From contig JAPPJO010000020.1 in assembly GCA_028820325.1 (NCBI GenBank), positions 62,001-126,000 on the forward strand: DNA of 64,000 nucleotides, written 5' to 3'. A model generated the notes under the pieces. The model was not told where the DNA came from and ran no database searches. It saw nothing but the letters and a program-made list of their open reading frames with translations. The stretch is from Gammaproteobacteria bacterium (lineage in GTDB: Bacteria > Gemmatimonadota > Gemmatimonadetes > Longimicrobiales > Gaopeijiaceae). This document shows positions 1 to 8,751 of the stretch, piece after piece; the first letter of the stretch is position 1; each line of letters begins with the position of its first letter. The translations under genes were made by a program, and so were the position numbers.

Positions 1-1
1 C

Positions 2-1720
2 ATGTCGAAGATTCCCTTCCATGTCCCGGTGGCGTCGGTGCGCATGGGCCGGATTCAGGGCTCCTGGATCGTGAATCCCACCTTCCAGCAGCTCGAGTAT
101 TCGGATGTCGACCTGGTGGTGGCGGGATCGGCCGAGGCGATCACCATGGTCGAAGGCGCCGCGGTGGAGGTGCCCGAAGAGGATCTCCTCGAAGGGCTGG
201 GCGTCGCCCGCGAAGCGATCCGCGAGCTGGTGGCCATGCAGCGTGATCTCGTCGCCGGGGCTTACGAGGACGAGATGGAGTGGACCAGCGTGGAGCCGGC
301 TCCGGAGCTGGTCGGCCAGGTCGAAGCGCTCGCCCGGGACGGGGTGGCGGCCGCGTTCGAGGTGGAGGAAAAGCAGGCCCGGGCCGCGGCCTTGGCCGAG
401 CTCGGAGATGAGGTGGCCGGCCAACTGGAGACCGAAGGGACGGAGATTGAAGAAGTCCGCGCCGCAGTGAAGGGAGTCCTGCGCAAGCTAGAGAAGCAGC
501 ACGTGCGTGCGGGCATCCTCGACCAGGGCAGGCGCGCCGACGGTCGTGGCGTCGACGACATCCGGCAGCTCGGCTGCGAGGTGGGCGTCCTGCCACGGCC
601 GCACGGATCGGCCCTCTTCACGCGCGGACAGACGCAGGCCCTGGGCGTGGTCACCCTCGGCACCTCGCGCGACGAACAGCGCATCGATTCGATCGATACC
701 CTCGAGGAAACCACGAAGTCGTTCATGCTTCACTACAACTTCCCGCCTTTCTCGGTGGGCGAAGCGAGGCCCATCCGCGGGACGTCGCGGCGCGAAGTGG
801 GACACGGCAATCTGGCCGAGCGCGCCATTCAGCCCCTGCTTCCCGACTACGACGACTTCCCGTACACGATCCGCGTGGTGTCCGACGTTCTCGAATCGAA
901 CGGCTCCTCGTCCATGGCCTCCGTTTGCGCTGCTTCGCTGTCGCTGATGGATGCGGGCGTGCCGCTCAAGGCGTCGTGCGCCGGGGTGGCGATGGGGCTG
1001 GTGAAGGAGGGCGACCGCTTCGCGGTGCTTACCGACATTCTGGGGCTCGAAGACGCCCTCGGGGACATGGACTTCAAGGTGGCCGGGACGCGCAAGGGCG
1101 TCACCGCGATTCAGATGGACATCAAGATCGAGGGGCTCGATCTGGCGATCATGCAGGAAGCGCTGGGCAGGGCGCGCACGGCGCGACGCCGCATTCTGGA
1201 TGCCATGGACCACGCCATCCCGGCGGCCCGCACCGACCTGTCCCAGTACGCCCCCCGCATCATCTCGATCTCGATCAACCCTGAGAAGATTGGTGAGATC
1301 ATTGGCCCCAAGGGTAAGACCATCAGGGCGATACAAGATGAAACCGGAGCCAAGATCGACATCGAGGACTCCGGCGTCGTGAAGATCGCCGCCGTCTCGG
1401 GCGAGGCCGGCGTACGCGCCCGCGAAATGATCGAAGCCATCGCTCAGGAGCCCGAGGTCGGACGCATCTACGAAGGTCCCGTCAAGAACACCACCACTTT
1501 CGGGGCATTCATCGAGATCTTCCCGGGCACCGAAGGGCTCTGCCACATTTCCGAACTCGCTGAAGGGCGGGTGGGCAAGACCGAAGACGTCCTCAAGGTC
1601 GGCGAAATCACGCGGGTCAAGCTGCTCGCGATCGACGAAAAGGGCCGGCTGCGCCTCTCCAGGCGCGCGGCTCTTGCCGACAACACCCGGGGCGGAACGG
1701 CGTCCCGGGCCCGCCGGTGA
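2..1720 (+). CDS. pnp: Polyribonucleotide nucleotidyltransferase (PNPase), 5' truncated by window edge
   Basis: PNPase degrades RNA 3' to 5' by phosphorolysis in the cytoplasm and is a trimer. The 572 visible residues begin inside the first RNase PH domain; family members are about 700 aa, so roughly 140 residues lie upstream and the ATG at position 2 is probably internal. In order one sees the end of RNase PH domain 1, the helical linker (about residues 70-170), RNase PH domain 2 with FTRGQTQAL, GHGNLAERA, SNGSSSMASVC and the catalytic-type stretch LGDMDFKVAGT, a KH domain with the GPKGKTI loop (about nt 1258-1400) and a C-terminal S1 domain with TFGAFIEIFPGTEGLCHISEL (split here as TFGAF and GLCHISEL). 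Its GTGA end touches a possible GTG start of the following peptidase. Confidence 0.97.
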   Translation: MSKIPFHVPVASVRMGRIQGSWIVNPTFQQLEYSDVDLVVAGSAEAITMVEGAAVEVPEEDLLEGLGVAREAIRELVAMQRDLVAGAYEDEMEWTSVEPAPELVGQVEALARDGVAAAFEVEEKQARAAALAELGDEVAGQLETEGTEIEEVRAAVKGVLRKLEKQHVRAGILDQGRRADGRGVDDIRQLGCEVGVLPRPHGSALFTRGQTQALGVVTLGTSRDEQRIDSIDTLEETTKSFMLHYNFPPFSVGEARPIRGTSRREVGHGNLAERAIQPLLPDYDDFPYTIRVVSDVLESNGSSSMASVCAASLSLMDAGVPLKASCAGVAMGLVKEGDRFAVLTDILGLEDALGDMDFKVAGTRKGVTAIQMDIKIEGLDLAIMQEALGRARTARRRILDAMDHAIPAARTDLSQYAPRIISISINPEKIGEIIGPKGKTIRAIQDETGAKIDIEDSGVVKIAAVSGEAGVRAREMIEAIAQEPEVGRIYEGPVKNTTTFGAFIEIFPGTEGLCHISELAEGRVGKTEDVLKVGEITRVKLLAIDEKGRLRLSRRAALADNTRGGTASRARR

Positions 1721-1809
1721 CACCTGGCCGATACCGCCGATCCCAGCGGCCCACCGGCCCGGCCGCGCTGGTTCCTGCCGCTCCCGCCACAACCCGAAAC
1801 CGGGACCGC

Positions 1810-3027
1810 ATGGCGGTCACCACGCTCGACTCCGGCATCCAGGTCCTCAGCGAATCGATTCCGGGGGTCCGCTCCGCGGCGGTCGGCGTCTGGGTCCCAC
1901 AGGGTTCGGCGCACGATGGCGAAGATGTGCTGGGGGCGAGTCATCTGCTCGAGCACATGGTCTTCAGGGGAACGCAACACCGTTCACGCGAGCAGATCGC
2001 GCTCGCCCTCGAGAGCCTGGGTGGTTCCCTCGACGCCTTCACCAGCCGGGAACACACGAGCTTCCAGGCCCGTGTGCTGGATGAGCACCTGCCCCAGGCG
2101 CTCGATGTGCTCGCCGACCTGGTGCTTTTCCCCACGCTCTTCGACGAAGATCTGGAGCTTGAGCGGCGCGTCGTGCTCGAAGAGATCTCCGCGGTCGAGG
2201 ATGCTCCGGAGGACTTCGCCTTCGAACTGCACGGCCAACACCTGTGGGACCGGCATCCCTACGGGACATCCATTCTGGGCACCCGCGACACCGTCTCGGC
2301 GGTCGAGGGAGATTCCCTGCGCGATCTGCACCGGAGCCGCTATGGCGCGGGAGGCATGGTCGTCGCCGCCACCGGCAACGTGGCGCACGATCGGGTGGTG
2401 GAACTGGCCGCACACTACTTCCGCAGCGCAGCCGACGGCGTTCCCGAGACCCCGATCCCCGACCCGGGGTCGGTGGAGGGGAGGGAGGTTCATGTCCGGC
2501 GGGAGACGGCCCAGACCCACATTGTGACCGGAACCGTAACCCCTCCCAGGGCCGACCGCAGACGATACCCCCTGGTGCTGCTCGCCGCGGCGATGGGGGG
2601 CGGCATGAGTTCGCGGCTGTTCCGGCGCATTCGCGAAGAACTGGGCCTGGCCTACTCGGTGTATACCTTCCAGTCCTTCTATTCCCGAGCGGGGATATCC
2701 GGCATCTACGCGGGCACCCGTCACGACGGGGCCGGCCAGGTCATCGACGCCATCAGGGAAGAGCTGGCCACCCTGGCGCGCGAAGGCCTTCCGCGCGAAG
2801 ACCTCGTCCAGGTCAAGAGTCAGGTCAAGGGGCAGATCATGCTCTCCCTGGAGAGCCCCGGCGCCCGGTTGTATCGGCTGGCGGGCTTCGCCCTTCACCA
2901 GGAGCCTTTCACCACGCTGGACGAACTTCTGTCACGCATCGATCGCGTGACGGAAGCGGAGGTCGCCGAATCCGCGGCCGAGTTCTTTCATCCCGACCGC
3001 CAGTGCCTGCTGCGTCTGGGACCCTGA
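1810..3027 (+). CDS. M16-family zinc metallopeptidase (processing-peptidase-like)
   Basis: A 405-residue inverted-zincin peptidase of the M16 family (pitrilysin/mitochondrial processing peptidase beta type). The zinc motif HLLEH is at residues 45-49 (His45, Glu48, His49) and the third ligand Glu125 falls 76 residues later in VVLEEI, the spacing expected for the family. The second, inactive-like M16 half follows (SRLFRRIREELGLAYSV). A GTG at 1717 overlaps the pnp stop as GTGA and would add 31 Pro/Arg-rich residues; I prefer the ATG at 1810 because MAVTTLDSGIQVLSE matches the usual N-terminus. An M16 peptidase directly behind pnp is a common bacterial arrangement (for example in Bacillus). Substrate unknown. 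Confidence 0.92.
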   Translation: MAVTTLDSGIQVLSESIPGVRSAAVGVWVPQGSAHDGEDVLGASHLLEHMVFRGTQHRSREQIALALESLGGSLDAFTSREHTSFQARVLDEHLPQALDVLADLVLFPTLFDEDLELERRVVLEEISAVEDAPEDFAFELHGQHLWDRHPYGTSILGTRDTVSAVEGDSLRDLHRSRYGAGGMVVAATGNVAHDRVVELAAHYFRSAADGVPETPIPDPGSVEGREVHVRRETAQTHIVTGTVTPPRADRRRYPLVLLAAAMGGGMSSRLFRRIREELGLAYSVYTFQSFYSRAGISGIYAGTRHDGAGQVIDAIREELATLAREGLPREDLVQVKSQVKGQIMLSLESPGARLYRLAGFALHQEPFTTLDELLSRIDRVTEAEVAESAAEFFHPDRQCLLRLGP

Positions 3028-3043
3028 AGCCCCGGCGGACGCC

Positions 3044-4156
3044 ATGCTGATCGGAGTTCCCGCCGAGCGCAAGACACACGAATACCGGGTCGCGCTGGTT
3101 CCGGCGGGCGTCGAAGCCCTGACCCAGGCCGGCCATCAGGTGCTCATCGAGAAGGACGCCGGGCTGGCCAGCGGATTTACCGACGATTTCTACCAGCGCG
3201 CGGGCGCGGAAGTGGTCGACAGCGCGGCTGAGCTGTGGGCGCGCGCGGGGATGATACTGAAGGTGAAGGAGCCTCTCGCCGCAGAGTGGCCCGACATGCG
3301 TGCGGGGCAGATCGTCTTCACCTATTTCCACTTCGCCGCATCCGAAGCCCTCACCCGGGCGGTCATGGAGTCCGGCACCGTGGCCATCGCATACGAGACG
3401 GTGGCCACCGACAAGGGCGCGCTGCCCCTCCTTACGCCGATGAGCGAGGTGGCCGGAAGAATGGCCGTGCAGGAGGGTGTCCGATACCTGACCCGCTCCT
3501 CCGGCGGCAGCGGAATCCTCATCGGGGGCGTTCCCGGGGTCATGCCCGGCAAGGTGCTGATTCTGGGGGGCGGCGTCGTGGGCACCCAGGCGGCGAAGGT
3601 GGCGGCAGGGCTTGGAGCGCGCGTCTCCATTCTGGACACGTCGCTTCCCCGGCTCCGTCATCTGGCGGATGTGATGCCCGCGGGCGTCCATGCCCTCTAC
3701 TCCACGCGCTACGCGGTGCGCAAGCAGTTGCGCGATTCGGACCTGATCATCGGGGCGGTGCTCCTGCCGGGTGCGCGGACGCCGTTCCTGGTGTTCGAGG
3801 AGGATCTCGCGACCATGCGTCCCGGCTCGGTGATCGCGGACGTGTCCGTCGATCAGGGCGGGTGCGTGGAGACCATTCGGCCGACCACGCACGAAGCTCC
3901 CACCTACGTGGTCGACGGCGTGATCCACTACGGCGTCACCAACATCCCGGGCAGCGTACCTCGGACGAGCACGCTGGCCCTGACCAACGCCACGCTGCCC
4001 TATGTCCTCGAGCTCGCGGGCGGGGGCTGGCGGGATGCCTGTCGCCGCAATCCTGCCCTTGCCCGTGGTCTCAACGTGGTTCGGGGCGAGGTGGTTCACG
4101 GAGCGGTGGCGGATGCGTTCGGCCTGCGGTCCACGCCGCTCAGCAGTTGTCTCTGA
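3044..4156 (+). CDS. ald: Alanine dehydrogenase
   Basis: NAD-dependent alanine dehydrogenase interconverts L-alanine with pyruvate plus ammonia. The 370-aa length is typical. The N-terminus carries GVPAERKTHEYRVALVP, then the KVKEPL lysine region and the HFAASEAL histidine region of the substrate pocket; the Rossmann fold begins at VLILGGGVVGTQAAKVA near residue 170, and VSVDQGGCVET supplies the catalytic-type aspartate. It starts 16 bases after the M16 peptidase gene and so may be co-transcribed with it. A GC-rich inverted repeat, roughly TCCCGGG/CCCGGA near 4249-4265, lies downstream, but inside the leader of the next operon. Confidence 0.95.
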   Translation: MLIGVPAERKTHEYRVALVPAGVEALTQAGHQVLIEKDAGLASGFTDDFYQRAGAEVVDSAAELWARAGMILKVKEPLAAEWPDMRAGQIVFTYFHFAASEALTRAVMESGTVAIAYETVATDKGALPLLTPMSEVAGRMAVQEGVRYLTRSSGGSGILIGGVPGVMPGKVLILGGGVVGTQAAKVAAGLGARVSILDTSLPRLRHLADVMPAGVHALYSTRYAVRKQLRDSDLIIGAVLLPGARTPFLVFEEDLATMRPGSVIADVSVDQGGCVETIRPTTHEAPTYVVDGVIHYGVTNIPGSVPRTSTLALTNATLPYVLELAGGGWRDACRRNPALARGLNVVRGEVVHGAVADAFGLRSTPLSSCL

Positions 4157-4209
4157 ACCGTGTCGACCGGTGGCACCCTTCGTACTCCCCTTGAGGCCGA
4201 CTCCCAATC

Positions 4210-4238
4210 TTGCTCCGGACCACGCCACTACTTAAGAT
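4210..4238 (+). promoter_or_regulatory. Candidate sigma70-type promoter of the mre/mrd/rod operon
   Basis: TTGCTC at 4210-4215, a 17-base spacer, and TAAGAT at 4233-4238. It sits in the 166-base gap between ald and mreB, the first real gap in the window, and would give a leader of about 77 bases. The match and the context are seen; activity is inferred. Confidence 0.45.
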
Positions 4239-4322
4239 GCGGGCACTTCCCGGGGACTGCCCGGAGCCTGCTTGCTCCTTGGGCGCGAATCTCAACAAGC
4301 CATTGTAAATAACAGATTTAGA

Positions 4323-5366
4323 GTGCTTTCTTCGAGTTGGTTCAAGCCGCGCCGCAGCCTCGTTCCCGTCCACGACATCGCAGTGGACCTGGGAACCGCG
4401 AATACGCTCGTGTACGTCCGGGGCGAGGGGGTTGTGGTGAACGAGCCCTGCGTGGTCGCCGTGGAAAAGACCTCGCGCAAGATCCTCGGGATAGGCCTGG
4501 ACGCCAAGCGCATGCTCGGACGCACGCCGGAGGACATCGAGGCGATTCGTCCTCTGAAGGACGGCGTGATCGCGGATGTCGACATCACCGAGATGATGTT
4601 GCGCCACTTCCTCAAGCGGGTCACGTCCCGGCGCATGTTCCGGATGAAGCCCCGTGTGGTCGTGGGCGTTCCTTCGGGCATTACCGAGCTCGAGCGGCGC
4701 GCGGTGCGCTCGTCGGCACTGATGGCGGGCGCGAAGTCCGTGTACATGGTGGTGGAGCCGGTCGCGGCCGCGGTGGGCATGGGCCTGCCCATCGAGTCGC
4801 CGACCGGGAACATGGTGATCGACATCGGAGGCGGCACCACCGAGATCGCCGTGATCTGCCTGTCGGGCGTCGTCGCCAACTCCTCGATCCGCGTGGGCGG
4901 CGACAAGATCGATCATGCGATCGAAGACTCCATGCGCAGGCACTACAAGCTGCTCATCGGAGAATCCACCGCCGAAATGATCAAGATCCAGATCGGCTCC
5001 GCCTTCGACACCGGCGAGGAACAGGAGATGGACGTCAAGGGTCGCGATCTCGTCAGCGGAATGCCCAAGATGATCCGTATCGGCTCTTCGGAGGTTCGGG
5101 AGTGGATTCAGGAGCCCATCAGGTCCATCGTGGACGCCGTGCGCCGCGCGCTCGAGTCGACGCCCCCGGAGCTCTCCGCGGACATCGTGGACAGGGGCCT
5201 CCTGATGACCGGTGGTGGCGCGATGATTCAGGGCCTTGACCAGCTGATCACATTCGAGACCAACCTGACCGTGCATGTTGACGAAGATCCTCTGACCTGC
5301 GTTGTGCGCGGGGCGGGCCGGATTCTGGAGGATCTGCACACGTTTCGTAAGATCCTGACGGCTTGA
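4323..5366 (+). CDS. mreB: Rod shape-determining protein MreB (actin homologue)
   Basis: MreB polymerises under the inner membrane and guides the elongation machinery. Actin-fold signatures are clear: phosphate-1 loop DLGTANTLVYV near residue 22, phosphate-2 loop DIGGGTTEIAV near residue 167 and the adenosine-binding stretch LLMTGGGAMIQGLD near residue 293. The reading frame extends upstream to a TTG at 4272, but the GTG at 4323 gives 347 aa, the usual MreB length, and begins MLSSSWFKPRR. First gene of mreB-mreC-mreD-mrdA-rodA. Base composition just upstream (4296-4322) is AT-rich compared with the surroundings, as expected for a translation start region. Confidence 0.96.
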   Translation: MLSSSWFKPRRSLVPVHDIAVDLGTANTLVYVRGEGVVVNEPCVVAVEKTSRKILGIGLDAKRMLGRTPEDIEAIRPLKDGVIADVDITEMMLRHFLKRVTSRRMFRMKPRVVVGVPSGITELERRAVRSSALMAGAKSVYMVVEPVAAAVGMGLPIESPTGNMVIDIGGGTTEIAVICLSGVVANSSIRVGGDKIDHAIEDSMRRHYKLLIGESTAEMIKIQIGSAFDTGEEQEMDVKGRDLVSGMPKMIRIGSSEVREWIQEPIRSIVDAVRRALESTPPELSADIVDRGLLMTGGGAMIQGLDQLITFETNLTVHVDEDPLTCVVRGAGRILEDLHTFRKILTA

Positions 5367-5438
5367 CCGCTGATCGTCGACCAGCTCGCGGAGCGGTCGA
5401 GGCGGCAGGGCAGGCCTTGAGCCCGACGGGTGGGGTTG

Positions 5439-6365
5439 ATGCGCGAATACGGCGGCGCCGGCGGTAACGGACTGCGGACGCAGTTCCTTCTGGCGGCCGC
5501 CTGCCTGCTGGCCGGCCTGTTCTTCTACCTGATTCCCACGGGGCCCCAGCAGAATATCGCGTCCGGCATTCGCCTGACCCTGCTGCGCCCGTTCGTGGAC
5601 ATACGCAGCGCACTGTCCGCGGCCCGGTCGATGAGCCGCGAAGCGGACATGCTCCGCGCGCAGGTGGACTCCCTGCGCGCCTGGGTTGCCAACAATGCGC
5701 CGGCGATAGAGGAGAACCGACGCCTTCGAGTCCTGATCGGACTGGCGCCGCTGGTGGAGCGGTCGTATCGCGCGGTGAGCGTGCATCGCCCGGGGAACCT
5801 GGGTTCTCAGAGCACGGTCGTGCTCGACCTCGGCCATGAGCAGGGCGTCCATGGGTTGTCCCCGATCATTACGGCCGATGGGCTCGCCGGCAGGGTTCTC
5901 GAAGCCCACCCCTCGCTTTCGATCGGCATGGACTGGTCGCACCCGGACTTCCGGGCCTCCGTCATGTCGGAGGACGGTGAGCTCTATGGCATTGTCGGCC
6001 CGGAACCGGCCACGTTCGGGGAAGCCGAGCGGCTCATTCTGACCGGCATCCCGTACTTCAACGTCCTGGAGGACGGCACGCTGATGGTTACCAGCGGCCG
6101 TGGCGGTGTCTATCCGCGCGGCGTGCCCGTGGGCCGGATCGGCGGATTGGCCGACGTCGAGGAAGGATGGCACCGGAGCTACTGGGTGTACCCGACGGTG
6201 CATCCGGCCTCCGTCACGCACGCGCTGGTCGGCATTGCCGACACGGCCGGACCGGGGGAGGAAGCGGACCTGTCACGCCTGTTCCCGCGAGCAACGTCGC
6301 CGATCCCGGACTCCGCTCGACAAGCCGGGCCCGGTGGCGCGCCCGGTGCCGATGGCCGTGGTTGA
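5439..6365 (+). CDS. mreC: Rod shape-determining protein MreC
   Basis: MreC is the periplasmic scaffold of the elongasome and binds PBP2. About 308 aa: one N-terminal membrane segment (LLAAACLLAGLFFYLI, roughly residues 13-28), a heptad-like helix in about residues 50-95 (MLRAQVDSLRAWVANN) and the beta-rich C-terminal domain with GLSPIITADGLAGRV, typical of MreC. GTG at 5430 and TTG at 5436 are alternative starts; ATG 5439 has a purine-rich GGTGGGG stretch just upstream. The 3' end overlaps mreD by 14 bases, so the pair is probably translationally coupled. Confidence 0.92.
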   Translation: MREYGGAGGNGLRTQFLLAAACLLAGLFFYLIPTGPQQNIASGIRLTLLRPFVDIRSALSAARSMSREADMLRAQVDSLRAWVANNAPAIEENRRLRVLIGLAPLVERSYRAVSVHRPGNLGSQSTVVLDLGHEQGVHGLSPIITADGLAGRVLEAHPSLSIGMDWSHPDFRASVMSEDGELYGIVGPEPATFGEAERLILTGIPYFNVLEDGTLMVTSGRGGVYPRGVPVGRIGGLADVEEGWHRSYWVYPTVHPASVTHALVGIADTAGPGEEADLSRLFPRATSPIPDSARQAGPGGAPGADGRG

Positions 6366-6882
6366 CCGTCCGCTCCCCGGCTCCCCGCGGCTGGGAATCG
6401 GGCCGGGCGTGGTCGTTGCAGTCACCCTGATTCTGGTCTTCTTCCACTTCGTTCTGAGGCTCGGCCTGGGGATGGGTGCCGCAGCTCCCGATCTCCTGAC
6501 CGTCGCGCTCCTGTTCCACGTTCGCAGGGTCCGTTTCGGGACCGCGGCATGCGTCGGCTTCGCCCTGGGCATGCTGGAAGACGCGTTCGCGCTGGTAGCT
6601 TTTGGCGCGAACACCGTGGCGATGACCGTGGTGGGCATTCTGGGCGTGCAGACCAGGGCATTCTTCGTACCCACCACCTCGCTTTCCTTTCACATCATCT
6701 ATTTCGTCACCGGCAAGTGGCTGCGTGACTTCATCCACTGGATCCTGCAGCAGGCCGCCGGCGTCACGAGCGGGTTCATCGAACCGATGATTCTCACTGC
6801 GGCTCCGGCCGCGCTCTATGCCGCCCTGGTGGGCGTGCTCGTCGTGAAGCTCATCGGTCCCTTCAGCGAGGGCGAGTCATGA
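6352..6882 (+). CDS. mreD: Rod shape-determining protein MreD
   Basis: Small polytopic inner-membrane partner of MreB and MreC. The 176-aa product has a hydrophobic segment at GVVVAVTLILVFFHFVLRL, followed by four or five more, including VGFALGMLEDAFALVAFG, where the G-x-xEDAF pattern is characteristic of MreD. The frame stays open upstream to 6100, but ATG 6352 overlaps the end of mreC and gives a normal family length. Assignment rests on membrane topology plus position between mreC and the PBP2 gene, since MreD sequences are weakly conserved. Confidence 0.88.
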   Translation: MAVVDRPLPGSPRLGIGPGVVVAVTLILVFFHFVLRLGLGMGAAAPDLLTVALLFHVRRVRFGTAACVGFALGMLEDAFALVAFGANTVAMTVVGILGVQTRAFFVPTTSLSFHIIYFVTGKWLRDFIHWILQQAAGVTSGFIEPMILTAAPAALYAALVGVLVVKLIGPFSEGES

Positions 6883-8723
6883 ATCAGTTCCAGGTTCCCG
6901 GTCCGGAGGCGTCGCAGCGCGCCCGCATCGCCGTCGTCGGCCTCATAGCGCTCTTCGCGGTCCTCACCGTCGCCTTCTTCCGCCTCCAGGTGCTCGAGGC
7001 CAACACATACGAGCTTCGCTCGGAGTCGAACCGGCTGCGGCCGTTTCCCATTGAAGCTCCCCGTGGCGCCGTCTTCGATCGTAGCGGGCGGGTCGTCGCG
7101 AGCAGCGTCCCGGGCTATTCGCTGCACGTGTTCCCTTCCTCTGCTTCCGGGGTCATGGAGACCACGCTCGAGCGCCTGCAATCGTATGTCGATCTGGACG
7201 ATGCGAGGATCGAACTGCTGCTCGAACGCGCCCGCCGCGAACCCTATCAGCCGCTCCTGGTGGACGGCGACGCCGATTTCGATCTCGTCTCCACGCTCGA
7301 GGAGCACCGCGCGGAACTGCCGAACGTGGTGGTGCGGATGGATCCGAAGCGCCAGTACCAGGCTGCGCGCGCGGTCTCCCACCTCATGGGGTATGTAGGC
7401 GAAGTGACGGCGGAGGAATTGGAGCAGGAACTGTATTCGGAGTACTCGAGCGGGATGACGGTGGGCAAGGAGGGTGTAGAGCGGCAGTATGAAGCCCGCC
7501 TTCAGGGGAAGCGGGGCCTGCGCTATTCGGAGGTGGACGCGCTGGGCCGGGTCGTGAGCTCTCCGTTCGGGCAGGTCGTGCAGGCGCCCGAGCCCGGGGT
7601 GGACATGCAACTGAATCTCGACCTTGATCTGATGGAGTGGATCCATCACATCTTCCCCGACTCCATGCGCGGCGCGGTAGTGGCGCTGAATGTCGAAGAC
7701 GGTGGCGTGCTCGCGCTGTATTCGGCCCCGACCTTCGATCCCAACAGCTTCGTGGGTGGGATCGAGCCCGACGAGTGGGCGTCCCTCAACAGCGACCCGG
7801 ACCAGCCGCTCTTCAATCGCGCAGTCGTGGGACGCTACGCCCCCGGATCCACGTGGAAGCTCGCGGTCGCGGCCATCGGTCTGCAGCTCGGCCTGGTGGA
7901 GGCGCACGAACACATGTCGCGGGGGTGCACGGGAGCGATGTTCGTAGGCAACCGCCTGTTCCGCTGCTGGAACGAAGCCGGTCACGGGTCTCTCGATCTC
8001 GTGGAGGCGATCCAGCACTCGTGCAACGTGTACTTCTACCAGTTGGGCCTCAGGATCGGGCTCGAGCGTCTTCTGGCCAACGCGAACCAAATGGGCTTCG
8101 CGCGGCAGTGCGGCATCGACCTGCCCCGCGAATCGCCGGGGGTGTTTCCGAGCGATCTCGGCTTCTGGGAGGAGCGGTTCGGGTATCGCGCGCAGGAAAC
8201 GGAGGTATTGTCGCTCGCGATCGGGCAGGGCCCCAACGACCAGACACCGCTTGGGATCGCCCAGTTCTACCTCGCCATGGCCCGGGGCGGGCAGGCTCCG
8301 GCGCCACGCATCCTGCAGGGGGAAGAGGCGGGCGACACCTGGGACATCGGGATTTCACCGGAGCACGGCGAGATTCTGATGGAAGGGCTCAGGCGGGTCT
8401 TCATGCCGGGCGGCACTGCGTACATGTCGTCGGTCGAGCACTGGGCACTCCTGGGCAAATCGGGCACCGCCCAGAACGCACAGGATCCGGATCGCAGCCA
8501 CGCGTGGTTCGCGGCGATGGCGGGCCCCCGGGACGCACCGCCCGAGATCGTCGTGGTGGTGCTTGTGGAGCTCGGAGAAAGCGGATCCATCGTGGCCGCG
8601 CCGCTCGCCGCCAAGTCCGCGGACTACTTCCTGCGCAAGCGCTACGGCATCCCCACCGACACCATACAGACGCTTGGCGAACACCTCCTGACGGGCACGC
8701 CTGCTCCGTGGGCAATCTGGTGA
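6879..8723 (+). CDS. mrdA: Penicillin-binding protein 2 (elongasome transpeptidase)
   Basis: Class B penicillin-binding protein that cross-links peptidoglycan during lateral growth. 614 aa: one N-terminal membrane segment (about residues 16-38), a PBP dimerisation domain beginning RPFPIEAPRGAVFDRSGRVV, and a transpeptidase domain with all three active-site motifs: Ser324-Thr-Trp-Lys327, Ser381-Cys-Asn383 and Lys527-Ser-Gly-Thr530. The KSG instead of KTG variant occurs in many PBP2 proteins. Overlaps mreD by ATGA and precedes rodA by 28 bases, so this PBP2/RodA pair probably forms the usual polymerase-transpeptidase complex. Confidence 0.96.
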   Translation: MNQFQVPGPEASQRARIAVVGLIALFAVLTVAFFRLQVLEANTYELRSESNRLRPFPIEAPRGAVFDRSGRVVASSVPGYSLHVFPSSASGVMETTLERLQSYVDLDDARIELLLERARREPYQPLLVDGDADFDLVSTLEEHRAELPNVVVRMDPKRQYQAARAVSHLMGYVGEVTAEELEQELYSEYSSGMTVGKEGVERQYEARLQGKRGLRYSEVDALGRVVSSPFGQVVQAPEPGVDMQLNLDLDLMEWIHHIFPDSMRGAVVALNVEDGGVLALYSAPTFDPNSFVGGIEPDEWASLNSDPDQPLFNRAVVGRYAPGSTWKLAVAAIGLQLGLVEAHEHMSRGCTGAMFVGNRLFRCWNEAGHGSLDLVEAIQHSCNVYFYQLGLRIGLERLLANANQMGFARQCGIDLPRESPGVFPSDLGFWEERFGYRAQETEVLSLAIGQGPNDQTPLGIAQFYLAMARGGQAPAPRILQGEEAGDTWDIGISPEHGEILMEGLRRVFMPGGTAYMSSVEHWALLGKSGTAQNAQDPDRSHAWFAAMAGPRDAPPEIVVVVLVELGESGSIVAAPLAAKSADYFLRKRYGIPTDTIQTLGEHLLTGTPAPWAIW

Positions 8724-8751
8724 CTCCCTCCGACGCCGTGGAGCCTGCCCG